A program made the translations under genes and the position numbers. A DNA stretch of 50,632 bases, taken from positions 1-50,632 of IMG/VR virus record IMGVR_UViG_3300018421_000045; one strand, 5' to 3'. How positions within the stretch are numbered: the stretch's first letter is position 1; each line of letters begins with the position of its first letter. Below, piece after piece: positions 34,293-42,807 of this stretch. This stretch comes from a virus. A model generated the notes under the pieces. It ran no database searches. It saw only the letters and a list, made by a program, of their open reading frames with translations, and was not told the origin of the DNA.

Positions 34293-35900
34293 ATGGCAAT
34301 ATTCGCTCCATCCGAATCACCTGCTGTAATCGTCAAGGAAGTAGATCTAACTGGTGGCGTTCCAAACGTCCAATCTACTACTGGCGCATTCATGGGTGAG
34401 TTTCGCTGGGGACCGGTAGAAAAAGCGACCCTAGTAAGCAATGAGGCGGGTCTTGCTTCTACCTTTGCAGCCCCAGGCGCGACGACAAATGTTGATTTCC
34501 TATCTGCCGCTAATTTTTTAAGATATGCTAATTCACTACAGGTTACACGAGTTGTTGACGCAACAGCTGCGAACTCAGTTAACTCAGGTGGTACAGCAAC
34601 TCTAATTAAGAATAACGAGCATTGGGAAAACAACTCAAGTTACACAATGGATTCTGATAACAGAATCTTTGCAAAATATCCAGGAGCCGTAGGCAACTCA
34701 CTAAGAGTTGTGGCTACAGGTTCAACTGGTTGGGCCAACTGGCCCTATAAGGCTAATTTTGATGGTGCACCTACAGGCACAGAACGTCATGTTCTTGTGC
34801 TTGATGAAGATGGTGTAATCACAGGTACCGCAGGTACTGTACTAGAAAGATTTGCATTTGTAGAAGATGATTCTGCAGCAACAAATACAGATGGCTCATC
34901 AAACTATGTTAAGGACGTTGTCAACAGAGGATCCAATTGGGTTCGTGTTGCGGGTGGCCTTGATTCAGGGGATTGGTCATTGGCATCAGGAGCAGATGGA
35001 TCACCTGCAGGTGCTTCTGATTTCGTATCAGCAGCTTCTGTATTTGAAGACAAGGACACAATCACAGTTGATTTCTTAATCGCACCAGGTTCAGGTACTA
35101 CAGCAACAAATGCTACTATTACTGATGAACTAGTTCGTATTGCAGAAACACGCAAGGATTGTGTAGTTGTGGCATCACCAGCATCTGAAAACGTTATTAA
35201 TAACGCAGATCCCGTAACTGCAACAACAGCAGAAACAAATGCAATGGATTGGTCAAGCTACCTAATCGTTGATAACAACTGGTTAAAAGTATATGATAAG
35301 TATAACGATACTTATGTCTACATTCCAGCTGCATCATCTACTGCAGGTATTATGGCAGCATCTGACAATGACAATGCTCCATGGTACTCACCAGCAGGTG
35401 TTCGCAGAGGTCAATACTTTGGTGTGACTAACCTAGCATATACCCCAACTAAAGCACAAAGAGATACTTTGTATAAAGCTGGAGTAAACCCAATTGCTAA
35501 TCTACCTGGTCAAGGTATTTTACTATATGGTGATAAAACACACCTAAATAGACCTTCAGCGTTTGATAGAATCAATGTGCGTAGACTATTTGTGGTAATT
35601 GAAAGAGCGATCGGTTTGGCTGCTCGTAATACACTCTTCGAACTTAACGATGAGTTTACAAGAGCCGAATTTGTTAACATCGTAGAACCATTCCTAAGAG
35701 AGATCAAGGGGCGTAGAGGTATAACAGACTTTAGAGTCGTGTGCGATGAAACAAATAATACACCCGATATTATCGACAGAAATGAATTTATTGCAAATAT
35801 CTTCATTAAACCTGCTCGTTCTATCAACTACATCACCCTTAATTTTGTTGCAGTAAGAACCGGCGTTGACTTCGAAGAAGTCGCTGGTCTTTCGGTATAA
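34293..35900 (+). CDS. gp18: Tail sheath protein gp18
   Basis: This 535-aa protein forms the contractile sheath; T4 gp18 has 659 aa, so the protruding outer domains are smaller here. The N-terminus SPAVIVKEVDLTGGVPNVQS plus GAFMGEFRWGP, and the C-terminal block TRAEFVNIVEPFLREIKGRR with ITDFRVVCDETNNT and EEVAGLSV, are diagnostic of the sheath core. It has an AAGGAAG ribosome site and stands first behind a late promoter. It is followed after 14 nt by the tube gene, as in T4. Confidence 0.93.
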   Translation: MAIFAPSESPAVIVKEVDLTGGVPNVQSTTGAFMGEFRWGPVEKATLVSNEAGLASTFAAPGATTNVDFLSAANFLRYANSLQVTRVVDATAANSVNSGGTATLIKNNEHWENNSSYTMDSDNRIFAKYPGAVGNSLRVVATGSTGWANWPYKANFDGAPTGTERHVLVLDEDGVITGTAGTVLERFAFVEDDSAATNTDGSSNYVKDVVNRGSNWVRVAGGLDSGDWSLASGADGSPAGASDFVSAASVFEDKDTITVDFLIAPGSGTTATNATITDELVRIAETRKDCVVVASPASENVINNADPVTATTAETNAMDWSSYLIVDNNWLKVYDKYNDTYVYIPAASSTAGIMAASDNDNAPWYSPAGVRRGQYFGVTNLAYTPTKAQRDTLYKAGVNPIANLPGQGILLYGDKTHLNRPSAFDRINVRRLFVVIERAIGLAARNTLFELNDEFTRAEFVNIVEPFLREIKGRRGITDFRVVCDETNNTPDIIDRNEFIANIFIKPARSINYITLNFVAVRTGVDFEEVAGLSV

Positions 35901-35914
35901 GGAGGGTATAACAG

Positions 35915-36442
35915 ATGGCAGTTTTAGGCGTAGATGATTTTAAAGCCAAAATGCGTGGTGGTGGCGCTAGACCAAATCTATTTAAAGCCACTATTAATTT
36001 TCCTGGCTATGCAGGTGGAGATGTTGAATTAACATCATTCCTATGTGAAGCAGCAGCATTGCCTGCTTCTACAACAGGTACAATTATTGTTCCTTTCCGT
36101 GGTCGTCAAGTAAAGTTCAATGGTGATCGTGTGTTCGATGTATGGACACCTACTATCATTAACGATACAGACTTTAATGTTCGTAACGCAATGGAGCGTT
36201 GGATGAATGGTATGAATGCTCACTCAGCAAATACTGGTCTAACAAATCCTGTTGATTACGAAGCGGATCTTGTAGTTGAACAACTTGGCAAAGATGGTAA
36301 CACACTAAAGACATATAACTTTAGAGGTTGTTTTCCAACAGCGATTTCTCAAATTGATCTAGCGTATGGTCTAGAGAATGACATTGAGAGATTCCAGGTT
36401 GAGTTCCAAGTACAATACTGGGAATCAGGTACAACTACCTAA
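35915..36442 (+). CDS. gp19: Tail tube protein gp19
   Basis: This 175-aa protein forms the inner tail tube (T4: 163 aa). Typical segments: VDDFKAKM and RPNLFKATINFP near the N-terminus, then LCEAAALPASTTGTIIVPFR and KFNGDRVFDVWTPTII (the strand pair that forms the tube lumen), then WMNGMNAH. A strong AGGAGG ribosome site lies 35901-35906. It is followed by a UACG-loop hairpin that may fix the 3' end of the abundant sheath-tube mRNA. Confidence 0.93.
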   Translation: MAVLGVDDFKAKMRGGGARPNLFKATINFPGYAGGDVELTSFLCEAAALPASTTGTIIVPFRGRQVKFNGDRVFDVWTPTIINDTDFNVRNAMERWMNGMNAHSANTGLTNPVDYEADLVVEQLGKDGNTLKTYNFRGCFPTAISQIDLAYGLENDIERFQVEFQVQYWESGTTT

Positions 36443-36454
36443 ATAAATATAATT

Positions 36455-36474
36455 GGAGAGCCTACGGGCTCTCC
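36455..36474 (+). terminator. UNCG-loop hairpin after gp19
   Basis: GGAGAGCC-TACG-GGCTCTCC is a perfect 8-bp stem closing a C(UACG)G tetraloop, one of the exceptionally stable UNCG family. It is followed by TTAACTTAATTA, too few Us for a strong intrinsic terminator, so it may be a processing or stability element or an attenuator between gp19 and gp20. Confidence 0.7.
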
Positions 36475-36497
36475 TTAACTTAATTACGAGAACTAGT

Positions 36498-38096
36498 ATG
36501 GCTGAGACTGAAGGACTTAAATTATTTGGATTTGAAATAAAACGTGCTCGCAATAAGCAAGCGGAGAAAATGCAATCCGTTGTACCACCTGTTGATCAGG
36601 ATGGAGCAGGCTATGTTACGGCTGCTGGAACTCATTACGGCACTTATGTTAATCTTGGCGAGGGTGATCATGCCAAGGATAACCATCAAAATATTAGACA
36701 ATATAGAGCTACATCAATACACCCCGAAGTAGATGCAGCTATTGAGGATATTGTAAATGAATCAATTACCTCTCAAGCAGGAGAATCTCCTGTTTCACTT
36801 ACATTAGATCATGTTGATGACATTAGTGATTCAGTAAAAAAACAAATTAATGATGAATTTGAAAATGTAGTATCAATGTTAAACTTTAAAGATCTTGGAC
36901 ATGATATCTTTAGACGCTGGTATATTGACGGTAGAATATATCATCATCTTGTAGTTGATGAAAATAATCTCAAGGCGGGTATTCAAGAGATTCGTCCTAT
37001 TGATGCTTCCAAGATTCGTAAAGTAAAAGAGATAAAGAAAAAGAAAGATCCGGTTACCGGTGCAAACCTTGTTGAGAATGTAAATGAATTTTACATCTAT
37101 CAAGAGAAGCCAGGTGGTATGTCGGGCGGTATAAAATTATCAAATGACTCGGTATCATATGTAACATCGGGCCTATTAGATGTTGATAGAAAGAAAGTAA
37201 TTTCATTTCTACATAAAGCATTAAAACCAGTAAACCAATTACGTATGATGGAAGACTCGTTAGTCATTTATAGACTAGCTCGAGCACCTGAAAGACGTAT
37301 CTTCTATATTGATGTTGGTAACCTTCCCCGTGGTAAAGCAGAAACATATATGAAAGATATTATGGCTCGTTACCGTAATAAACTAGTATATGATGCTGAC
37401 ACCGGTAAGGTAAGAGACGATCGTAAACATATGTCTATGCTGGAAGACTTTTGGCTTCCTCGTAGAGAGGGTGGAAGAGGCACAGAGATCTCCACCTTAC
37501 CTGGAGGTGAAAACCTTGGCCAAATTGATGATATCCTATATTTTCAAAAGAAGCTATATAAAAGTCTTAATGTGCCTATTAATAGATTGGAACAGGAAGC
37601 TCAGTTTAGTTTAGGTAGATCTACAGAGATTACTAGAGATGAAGTAAAGTTTCAGAAGTTTATTGATAGATTAAGAAATCGTTTCTCAATGTTATTTACT
37701 GAAATTCTCAAAAAACAATTGCTTATGAAAGGCATCATTGTAGAAGAGGATTGGGAAAAGTGGAAAAATGATATTGTAGTTGATTATGTAAGAGATAATC
37801 ACTTTACTGAATTAAAAGATGCAGAGATATTACAAAATAGATTACAAACTCTTGATAATGTACAACAGTATGTTGGAGAGTTCTTCTCTAAAGAATGGGT
37901 AATGAAAAATATCTTGCAGCTAGATGATGATGATTTAAAACAAATGAAAGATCAGATGGCTCAAGAACAACAATCAGGTGATATTCCAACAGATGAAGAA
38001 CCTGAACAGGATCAGGAATCAGATACGATTCCAGATGAACAACCACAGCAAGATGGAGCTTTAGCAGATTATGAGCGCAATAGAAGACCTAATTAA
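36498..38096 (+). CDS. gp20: Portal vertex protein gp20
   Basis: This 532-aa protein (T4: 524 aa) forms the dodecameric portal that starts prohead assembly and conducts DNA. The start is the ATG of MAETEGLKLFGFEI after the hairpin; an in-frame TTG at 36453 lies before the hairpin stem and is not plausible. Diagnostic stretches are YRATSIHPEVDAAIEDIVNE (~75-94), RRWYIDGRIYHHLVVD, LVIYRLARAPERRIFYIDVG (~270) and LNVPINRLEQEAQFSLGRST (~355-380). The C-terminal ~55 residues are acidic. The last 26 nt overlap gp67. Confidence 0.95.
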   Translation: MAETEGLKLFGFEIKRARNKQAEKMQSVVPPVDQDGAGYVTAAGTHYGTYVNLGEGDHAKDNHQNIRQYRATSIHPEVDAAIEDIVNESITSQAGESPVSLTLDHVDDISDSVKKQINDEFENVVSMLNFKDLGHDIFRRWYIDGRIYHHLVVDENNLKAGIQEIRPIDASKIRKVKEIKKKKDPVTGANLVENVNEFYIYQEKPGGMSGGIKLSNDSVSYVTSGLLDVDRKKVISFLHKALKPVNQLRMMEDSLVIYRLARAPERRIFYIDVGNLPRGKAETYMKDIMARYRNKLVYDADTGKVRDDRKHMSMLEDFWLPRREGGRGTEISTLPGGENLGQIDDILYFQKKLYKSLNVPINRLEQEAQFSLGRSTEITRDEVKFQKFIDRLRNRFSMLFTEILKKQLLMKGIIVEEDWEKWKNDIVVDYVRDNHFTELKDAEILQNRLQTLDNVQQYVGEFFSKEWVMKNILQLDDDDLKQMKDQMAQEQQSGDIPTDEEPEQDQESDTIPDEQPQQDGALADYERNRRPN

Positions 38097-38388
38097 TAAT
38101 GTAGTTGACCAAGACTTCAGCAAAGCTGGGCCTATGTTTACTGATATTATTCAAAGCAAAATGAATGATGCTTTGGAACAAGAAAAAATTAATGTAGCGG
38201 CAGAAATTTATAATGACGGAAATGCAGTAGAAATTGAAGAACCAGCTACAGACGATACAGAAGCAGAACAAGATCTTGAAATGAGTGATGATGAAGTTGA
38301 TGACGTTACTGACGAAGAGATCGAAGCTGCTATTGATGAATTAGATGATGAGTATACTGAGTACGAATTTGATAATAAAGAATCATAA
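38071..38388 (+). CDS. gp67: Prohead core protein gp67-like
   Basis: This 105-aa, very acidic protein occupies the gp67 slot right after the portal gene (T4 gp67: 80 aa, acidic, cleaved during maturation). The N-terminal helix AIEDLINNVVDQDFSKAGPM fits gp67, whereas the C-terminal 60 residues are runs of Asp/Glu (EMSDDEVDDVTDEEIEAA). Internal x-x-E sites such as IEE and LDD/LEM could be processed by gp21. It overlaps gp20 by 26 nt. Confidence 0.8.
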   Translation: MSAIEDLINNVVDQDFSKAGPMFTDIIQSKMNDALEQEKINVAAEIYNDGNAVEIEEPATDDTEAEQDLEMSDDEVDDVTDEEIEAAIDELDDEYTEYEFDNKES

Positions 38389-38410
38389 TATTACCCAAAA
38401 TATTTAAATG

Positions 38411-38418
38411 TATAAATA
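38411..38418 (+). promoter_or_regulatory. T4-type late promoter (TATAAATA)
   Basis: Exact TATAAATA in the short gap between the gp67-like gene and the next core gene, 15 nt before that start. Transcripts starting a few bases downstream would leave an almost leaderless gp68 but serve gp21-gp23 well. Confidence 0.7.
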
Positions 38419-38433
38419 AAGAAAAGTGTTAAT

Positions 38434-38649
38434 ATGAATTTAAGTTTTAAATCCATTAGAGAACGTGTTAAGAAAATGCCACCTGGTGAACATGTTTTTG
38501 ATAAAAAGGTTGGCAAATATAAAATGATGATTCACAAGCATCAAGGGAAATTTGATGTTTATATTGATGGTGACAAACTTGAAACTTATCGTTCTCAGCG
38601 AGAAGCAGAGAAAATGGGTAATGAATTTATAAAACAGTTAGGAAGATAG
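38434..38649 (+). CDS. gp68: Prohead core protein gp68-like
   Basis: This 71-aa basic protein lies between the gp67-like and gp21 genes, the T4 position of gene 68 (141 aa in T4, so this one is about half length). Segments: FKSIRERVKKMPPGEHVFDK and YKMMIHKHQGKFDVYIDGD, then YRSQREAEKMGNEFIKQLG. The basic charge would complement the acidic scaffold. The assignment rests on position and marine T4-like precedent rather than on detailed similarity to T4. It ends directly at the gp21 ATG. Confidence 0.65.
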   Translation: MNLSFKSIRERVKKMPPGEHVFDKKVGKYKMMIHKHQGKFDVYIDGDKLETYRSQREAEKMGNEFIKQLGR

Positions 38650-39306
38650 ATGAAGCTAATTACCGAATATACTGAAACTGATGTTCAGTGCATCGTCGAA
38701 AAGAAAGAGGACGGATCTAAGAATCACGTCATCGAAGGTGTATTTGCAATGGCCGAATCTAAGAACCGAAATGGACGTATCTATCCTAAAAGTATCTTAG
38801 AAGGTGCTGTAAGTAAATACGTCAATGAACAGGTTTCTAAGGACAGAGCGGTAGGGGAATTAAACCACCCCGATGGACCAACTGTTAACTTAGATAAAGT
38901 TTCTCATAAGATTACCGATCTAAAAATGGAAGGTAATAATGTTATGGGAAAGGCACGAATTTTGGATACTCCAATGGGCAACATTGTAAAAGGTTTGCTT
39001 GAGGGTGGTGTTCAATTAGGTGTCTCAACTCGTGGTATGGGTAGCCTTGAGCGTCGTGGTGGAACCATGTATGTAAAGGATGACTTTGTTCTTAATACGG
39101 TTGATATCGTACAAGACCCATCTGCACCGGAAGCTTTTGTAAATGGTGTTATGGAAGGTGTAGAATGGATCTGGAACAATGGCGTTATTACTGCTCAAGA
39201 AATTGAAAAAATAGAGACTGAAATTAAACGTGCTCCACGTGCGGATCTTTATGAAACGCAAGTTCGTGAGTATAAGAATTTCCTCTCAAAATTGAAATCC
39301 AACTAA
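38650..39306 (+). CDS. gp21: Prohead protease gp21
   Basis: This 218-aa serine protease (T4: 212 aa) of the herpesvirus-assemblin-like fold cleaves scaffold and capsid proteins during maturation. Visible are the N-terminal strand HVIEGVFAMAESKNRNGRIY, catalytic His in GELNHPDGP (~75-83) and catalytic Ser in LGVSTRGMG (~124-132). The C-terminal stretch EYKNFLSKLKSN includes sites that may be self-processed. It starts on the base after the gp68 stop and stands before scaffold gp22 and capsid gp23, its substrates. Confidence 0.95.
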   Translation: MKLITEYTETDVQCIVEKKEDGSKNHVIEGVFAMAESKNRNGRIYPKSILEGAVSKYVNEQVSKDRAVGELNHPDGPTVNLDKVSHKITDLKMEGNNVMGKARILDTPMGNIVKGLLEGGVQLGVSTRGMGSLERRGGTMYVKDDFVLNTVDIVQDPSAPEAFVNGVMEGVEWIWNNGVITAQEIEKIETEIKRAPRADLYETQVREYKNFLSKLKSN

Positions 39307-39321
39307 AGATGGGAGTCAAAC

Positions 39322-40374
39322 ATGACTGATCAAATCCAAGAACAGGATGTTGAGCTCGAAGAGGAAATCGAAGAGGCTCATGATCCTAAAAATGCAGAAG
39401 CGCAATCTATTGCCTCTGTGGATTCAGCAGAAGACAAAGGCCCTCGTGCAAAGGCACGTAAGGGAGATAAGAAAAACTCTGAACCTATGCAAAAGATCAA
39501 AACTAAAGCTGGAATGATCAACGCTGCATATGAACAAATGTCACGCATGAAGAAAGAAGATCTTCGTGTTGCATTGTCTAAATTAATGGGAGAAGACGTC
39601 GATCTATCTGATCTTGACGACGAAGTGATTGCAGAGTCACCTGAAGTATCATATGACTACAATGGTGAACTAGACGCGTTGGTTGAATCTGAAGCAACAT
39701 TGTCAGAAGACTTTAAAGCTAAAACAGCTGTTATTTTTGAAGCGGCTCTGAAATCAAAACTTTCTGAAGAAATCGATCGTTTGGAAGAAGCTTATAAAGA
39801 AGAACTAGATTCTGAAATTAAAGCAACTAAAGAAGATCTTGTTGAGAAAGTTGACAGCTACCTCAACTATGTGGTTGAGCAATGGATGGAAGACAACAAA
39901 GTAGCAATTCAAACTGGTCTACGTACCGAGATTGCAGAAGGCTTTATGAATAAGATGAAAGATCTATTCACTGAGTCCTACATTGAAGTCCCAGAATCCA
40001 AAGTTGACCTAGTTGACGAACTAGCAACAGCCAATGAAGAACTAGAAGAGCAGTTCAACACAGCAATGAAAAAATCTCTAGATCTTGCGGAAGAGCTTGA
40101 AACTCTAAAGCGTGCAGCTATCATTCGTGAAGCTTCAAAAGACCTAGCAGAAACTCAAGTTGAAAAGCTTGCTGATTTGGTTGAAAAGGTAGATTTCGAA
40201 GATGAAGAAACTTTCGCAAAGAAAGTAGCTACAATCAAAGAATCATACTTTGCTAAGAAAACAACTGCTGCTATCGACCTTGGGGATCCCGAGGAAGAAG
40301 ATGAAGGTGATACAACAGAAGTATCAGATTCAATGGCGGCTTACGTAAACGCCCTAAGAAAAACAAACAAGTAA
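39322..40374 (+). CDS. gp22: Major prohead scaffold protein gp22
   Basis: This 350-aa acidic, helical protein (T4: 269 aa) builds the scaffold core around which gp23 assembles and is degraded by gp21. There is a long predicted coiled coil at ~95-290 (e.g. LVDELATANEELEEQFNTAM) and many [LI]-x-E sites suited to gp21. The basic patch KAKARKGDKK... region at ~40-58 contrasts with the acidic rest. The C-terminus (DSMAAYVNALRKTNK) resembles the conserved end that binds the capsid protein. It has a GGGAG ribosome site. Confidence 0.88.
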   Translation: MTDQIQEQDVELEEEIEEAHDPKNAEAQSIASVDSAEDKGPRAKARKGDKKNSEPMQKIKTKAGMINAAYEQMSRMKKEDLRVALSKLMGEDVDLSDLDDEVIAESPEVSYDYNGELDALVESEATLSEDFKAKTAVIFEAALKSKLSEEIDRLEEAYKEELDSEIKATKEDLVEKVDSYLNYVVEQWMEDNKVAIQTGLRTEIAEGFMNKMKDLFTESYIEVPESKVDLVDELATANEELEEQFNTAMKKSLDLAEELETLKRAAIIREASKDLAETQVEKLADLVEKVDFEDEETFAKKVATIKESYFAKKTTAAIDLGDPEEEDEGDTTEVSDSMAAYVNALRKTNK

Positions 40375-40389
40375 GTAGGAGATCCTATA

Positions 40390-41733
40390 ATGGAAACTTA
40401 TGATCGTCTCGTAGAGAAATGGTCTCCGGTATTGAACGAAGAAACTGCAGGTTTGGTTAAGGACGCACACAAGCGTGCCGTAACTGCAGTCGTTCTGGAG
40501 AACACAGAAAAAGCATTGCAAGAGCAAGGCTTGCTAGAAACAGCAGCTAACTCTAATGCTGGAGTAACAGGTGCATCACAAGGTGTAACTGGTGCTAACT
40601 GGAACCCAATCCTTATCTCATTGGTTCGCCGCGCAATGCCAAACATGATGGCATATGACGTATGTGGTGTTCAGCCAATGACAGGTCCAACAGGCTTGAT
40701 CTTCGCAATGAAGTCACGCTACAAAACATCTAAAGCTGGTGTTGCGAATGGTGATGAAGCACTATTCAACGAAGCAGCAGTTGGCTATTCAGGTGACTCA
40801 GCAACAACTGGTAACGGTGCAAATGGCCCATCAGGTCTATCCGGTCTAGCAAATGCTAATGATCCAAACACAATTGACTCTGATCGTTCAGCACCTTATG
40901 CAGGTGACGCATACGAAACAGCTGAAGCTGAAGCACTTGGTAACACAGGTGAAGCATTTGCAGAAATGGGTTTCACCATTGAAAAAGCAACTGTTACAGC
41001 GAAGTCACGTGCGTTGAAAGCAGAGTACACACTAGAACTAGCACAAGACTTGAAAGCAATTCATGGTCTTGATGCAGAGACAGAGTTGGCAAACATCTTG
41101 TCAACAGAAATCTTGGCAGAGATCAACCGCGAAGTAATTCGTACAATCAACGGTCAAGCAAAAACTGGTGCTCAGCAAGCTAACGTAACAGTCAAAGGTA
41201 TCTTTGACCTATCATCAGACGCAGATGGTCGTTGGTCAGCTGAGAAGTTCAAAGGTCTAGGTGTACAACTTGATCGCGAAGCAAACGTAATCGCAAAAGA
41301 AACACGCCGTGGTAAAGGTAACTTCATCATCTGTTCATCAGATGTTGCAAGTGCTCTAGCCGCTTCTGGCATGTTGGACTATAGCCCAGCATTGAATACA
41401 AACCTAAACGTTGACGACACAGGCAACACATTTGCTGGTGTTCTTAACGGTCGTATTCGTGTATACATCGATCCATATGCAACTGGTGATTACATCAACG
41501 TTGGTTATAAGGGTACTAACCCATATGACGCCGGTGTATTCTACTGCCCATACGTACCACTAACAATGGTCCGTGCAGTTGGTGAGAATGACTTCCAGCC
41601 ACGTATCGGGTTCAAAACTCGTTATGGCATGGCGTCAAACCCATTCGTAGGTTCAGCACCTGCAGATGGTCTTGCAACAGCAAAAACCAACCAGTACTAC
41701 AGAATCTTCCGTGTTGACAACATCTTGACATAA
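40390..41733 (+). CDS. gp23: Major capsid protein gp23
   Basis: This 447-aa protein (T4: 521 aa, marine relatives usually shorter) forms the HK97-fold capsid. Diagnostic segments: NWNPILISLVRRAMPNMMAY (~77-96), VCGVQPMTGPTGLIFAMKSR, GEAFAEMGFTIEKATVTAKS and LKAEYTLELAQDLKAIHGLD, and the C-terminal FKTRYGMASNPF. The predicted gp21 cleavage is after LLE at residue 50, giving a mature chain starting near TAANSNAGV. Codon use is visibly more uniform than in the fibre genes, as expected for the most expressed protein. A strong terminator follows. Confidence 0.96.
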   Translation: METYDRLVEKWSPVLNEETAGLVKDAHKRAVTAVVLENTEKALQEQGLLETAANSNAGVTGASQGVTGANWNPILISLVRRAMPNMMAYDVCGVQPMTGPTGLIFAMKSRYKTSKAGVANGDEALFNEAAVGYSGDSATTGNGANGPSGLSGLANANDPNTIDSDRSAPYAGDAYETAEAEALGNTGEAFAEMGFTIEKATVTAKSRALKAEYTLELAQDLKAIHGLDAETELANILSTEILAEINREVIRTINGQAKTGAQQANVTVKGIFDLSSDADGRWSAEKFKGLGVQLDREANVIAKETRRGKGNFIICSSDVASALAASGMLDYSPALNTNLNVDDTGNTFAGVLNGRIRVYIDPYATGDYINVGYKGTNPYDAGVFYCPYVPLTMVRAVGENDFQPRIGFKTRYGMASNPFVGSAPADGLATAKTNQYYRIFRVDNILT

Positions 41734-41760
41734 GAATCAAGAGTTTTCGGAAAAACTTTA

Positions 41761-41783
41761 GGGCGCTTCGGCGCCCTTTTTTT
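41761..41783 (+). terminator. Rho-independent terminator with UUCG loop
   Basis: GGGCGC-TTCG-GCGCCC followed by seven Ts, 27 nt after the gp23 stop. This is a textbook intrinsic terminator with a C(UUCG)G tetraloop and separates the late capsid operon from the following early-type genes. Confidence 0.95.
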
Positions 41784-41836
41784 ATAACCTATTGATTTCT
41801 AACAAAACAAAAATGCATTTAAAATGAAAATAACCG

Positions 41837-41865
41837 TTGACATTTGATTCATTATGCCCTATATT
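41837..41865 (+). promoter_or_regulatory. Host sigma70-type promoter
   Basis: TTGACA (41837-41842), 17-nt spacer, TATATT (41860-41865); near-consensus for host RNA polymerase. It lies between the gp23 terminator and three small genes. The flanking CCGTTGA and CTATATTA are shared with the promoter before gp55. Confidence 0.8.
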
Positions 41866-41891
41866 ATTAATATAAGATGAAAGGAAACAAA

Positions 41892-42110
41892 ATGTCAAGA
41901 ATCGTACACTTAGAAAATGGATCAGCAATCAAAGCAGACGTAATCGAAGCTTTTGATAAAGCAGTTAATAATTCTGAAAATATCAATTCTTCAGGTGGTC
42001 TTAATTGGAATTTTGTTGATGCAGATCTTTGTTTAGATCTTGGAGATTTCTATTCAATGGATTATCTCTATGAGTGTTTCGAAGTTCTTGTAGATGAATA
42101 TTTTTCGTAA
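41892..42110 (+). CDS. Small early-type protein, hypothetical
   Basis: This 72-aa acidic protein uses the ATG with AAAGGA eight bases upstream; an in-frame ATG 15 nt earlier precedes that ribosome site. Sequence: MSRIVHLENGSAIKADVIEA, then Trp/Asp-rich LNWNFVDADLCLDLGDFY and a helical end. Two Cys are present but no zinc pattern. It is the first gene behind a sigma70-like promoter, so it probably acts early, possibly by binding a host protein. The family is unknown. Confidence 0.6.
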   Translation: MSRIVHLENGSAIKADVIEAFDKAVNNSENINSSGGLNWNFVDADLCLDLGDFYSMDYLYECFEVLVDEYFS

Positions 42111-42120
42111 GGAGTATATA

Positions 42121-42261
42121 ATGACTAATAAAGTAAAAGATATGATTCAATTGTTAGAAGATAATGGTGTACACCTAGATCTCAATTGGTTGTTCCATGG
42201 TTCTACAGAAGAAGCTCAGTTAAGGCTTCTTAATAAAATCTTTCGTGAAAAAGTAGCATAG
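42121..42261 (+). CDS. 46-aa early-type protein, hypothetical
   Basis: A short reading frame with a perfect AAGGAG ribosome site six bases before its ATG, placed exactly between two supported genes (10-nt gap before, 8-nt gap after, its stop running into the next ribosome site). The peptide starts MTNKVKDMIQLLEDNGVHLD and ends LLNKIFREKVA; it is predicted to be helical and is neutral to basic. Operon spacing and ribosome site make it likely to be real despite its size. The function is unknown. Confidence 0.6.
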   Translation: MTNKVKDMIQLLEDNGVHLDLNWLFHGSTEEAQLRLLNKIFREKVA

Positions 42262-42269
42262 GAGGTTAA

Positions 42270-42767
42270 ATGAAATTATTTTTGGATATGGATGGAGTCA
42301 TTGCTGACTTCTTTGGTGGTTTTGAAAAGAAATTTAATGTTAGTCATTGGAAAGATCTTGAGGATCCCCAGTCTAATGTTGAAAGTCTAAAGAATACAAA
42401 TTGGTTTAATACACTTGAACCATTTGATACTTCAGCTAAGTTAGTAGAGACCTGTCGTAAGATAGCTGGACGAGATTATGGTATCTGCTCTTCTCCTATT
42501 TCAGGAGATGATCATAATTCATCTTATTGGAAACGTGTATGGTTAGAACGTCATGGCTTTATGCCAGAGATACCTAATCTTATCTTTACTCGTGATAAGC
42601 ATAAGTTTGCAAATGAGATGTTCTCTGGAGAACCAAACATCTTGGTAGATGATAAACCCAGCAACATAAAAGAATGGATTGCTGCTGGTGGAATTGGTTT
42701 ACTATATCAAGCCAATGAATCAGACGTAGATGAATTAATTAAAGATCTACGATTTGCTTTCAGTTAA
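42270..42767 (+). CDS. HAD-family 5'(3')-deoxyribonucleotidase-like phosphatase
   Basis: This 165-aa protein has an AGGAGG ribosome site. It is a haloacid-dehalogenase phosphatase: motif I DMDGV at residues 6-10 (nucleophile Asp6, acid Asp8), motif II near CSSPIS (~70-75), a Lys in KRVW/RDKHKF, and motif III ILVDDKPSNI (~128-137). The size and the FLDMDGVIADF start fit the short 5'(3')-deoxyribonucleotidase group found in many phages. It would dephosphorylate dNMPs and adjust nucleotide pools. It is the third gene of the early-type operon. Confidence 0.8.
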   Translation: MKLFLDMDGVIADFFGGFEKKFNVSHWKDLEDPQSNVESLKNTNWFNTLEPFDTSAKLVETCRKIAGRDYGICSSPISGDDHNSSYWKRVWLERHGFMPEIPNLIFTRDKHKFANEMFSGEPNILVDDKPSNIKEWIAAGGIGLLYQANESDVDELIKDLRFAFS

Positions 42768-42772
42768 AAGGA

Positions 42773-42780
42773 TATAAATA
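42773..42780 (+). promoter_or_regulatory. T4-type late promoter (TATAAATA)
   Basis: Exact TATAAATA five nt after the HAD gene and 27 nt before the tail-tube-fold gene. It fits a switch from early to late transcription at this border. Confidence 0.8.
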
Positions 42781-42807
42781 TAGGTATAATAATTACCGGA
42801 AAGTAAT

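Noticed and set aside
36453-36497. N-terminal extension of the portal protein from a TTG
   Set aside because: It would be translated through the UACG hairpin and has no ribosome site; the ATG at 36498 matches the usual portal start.
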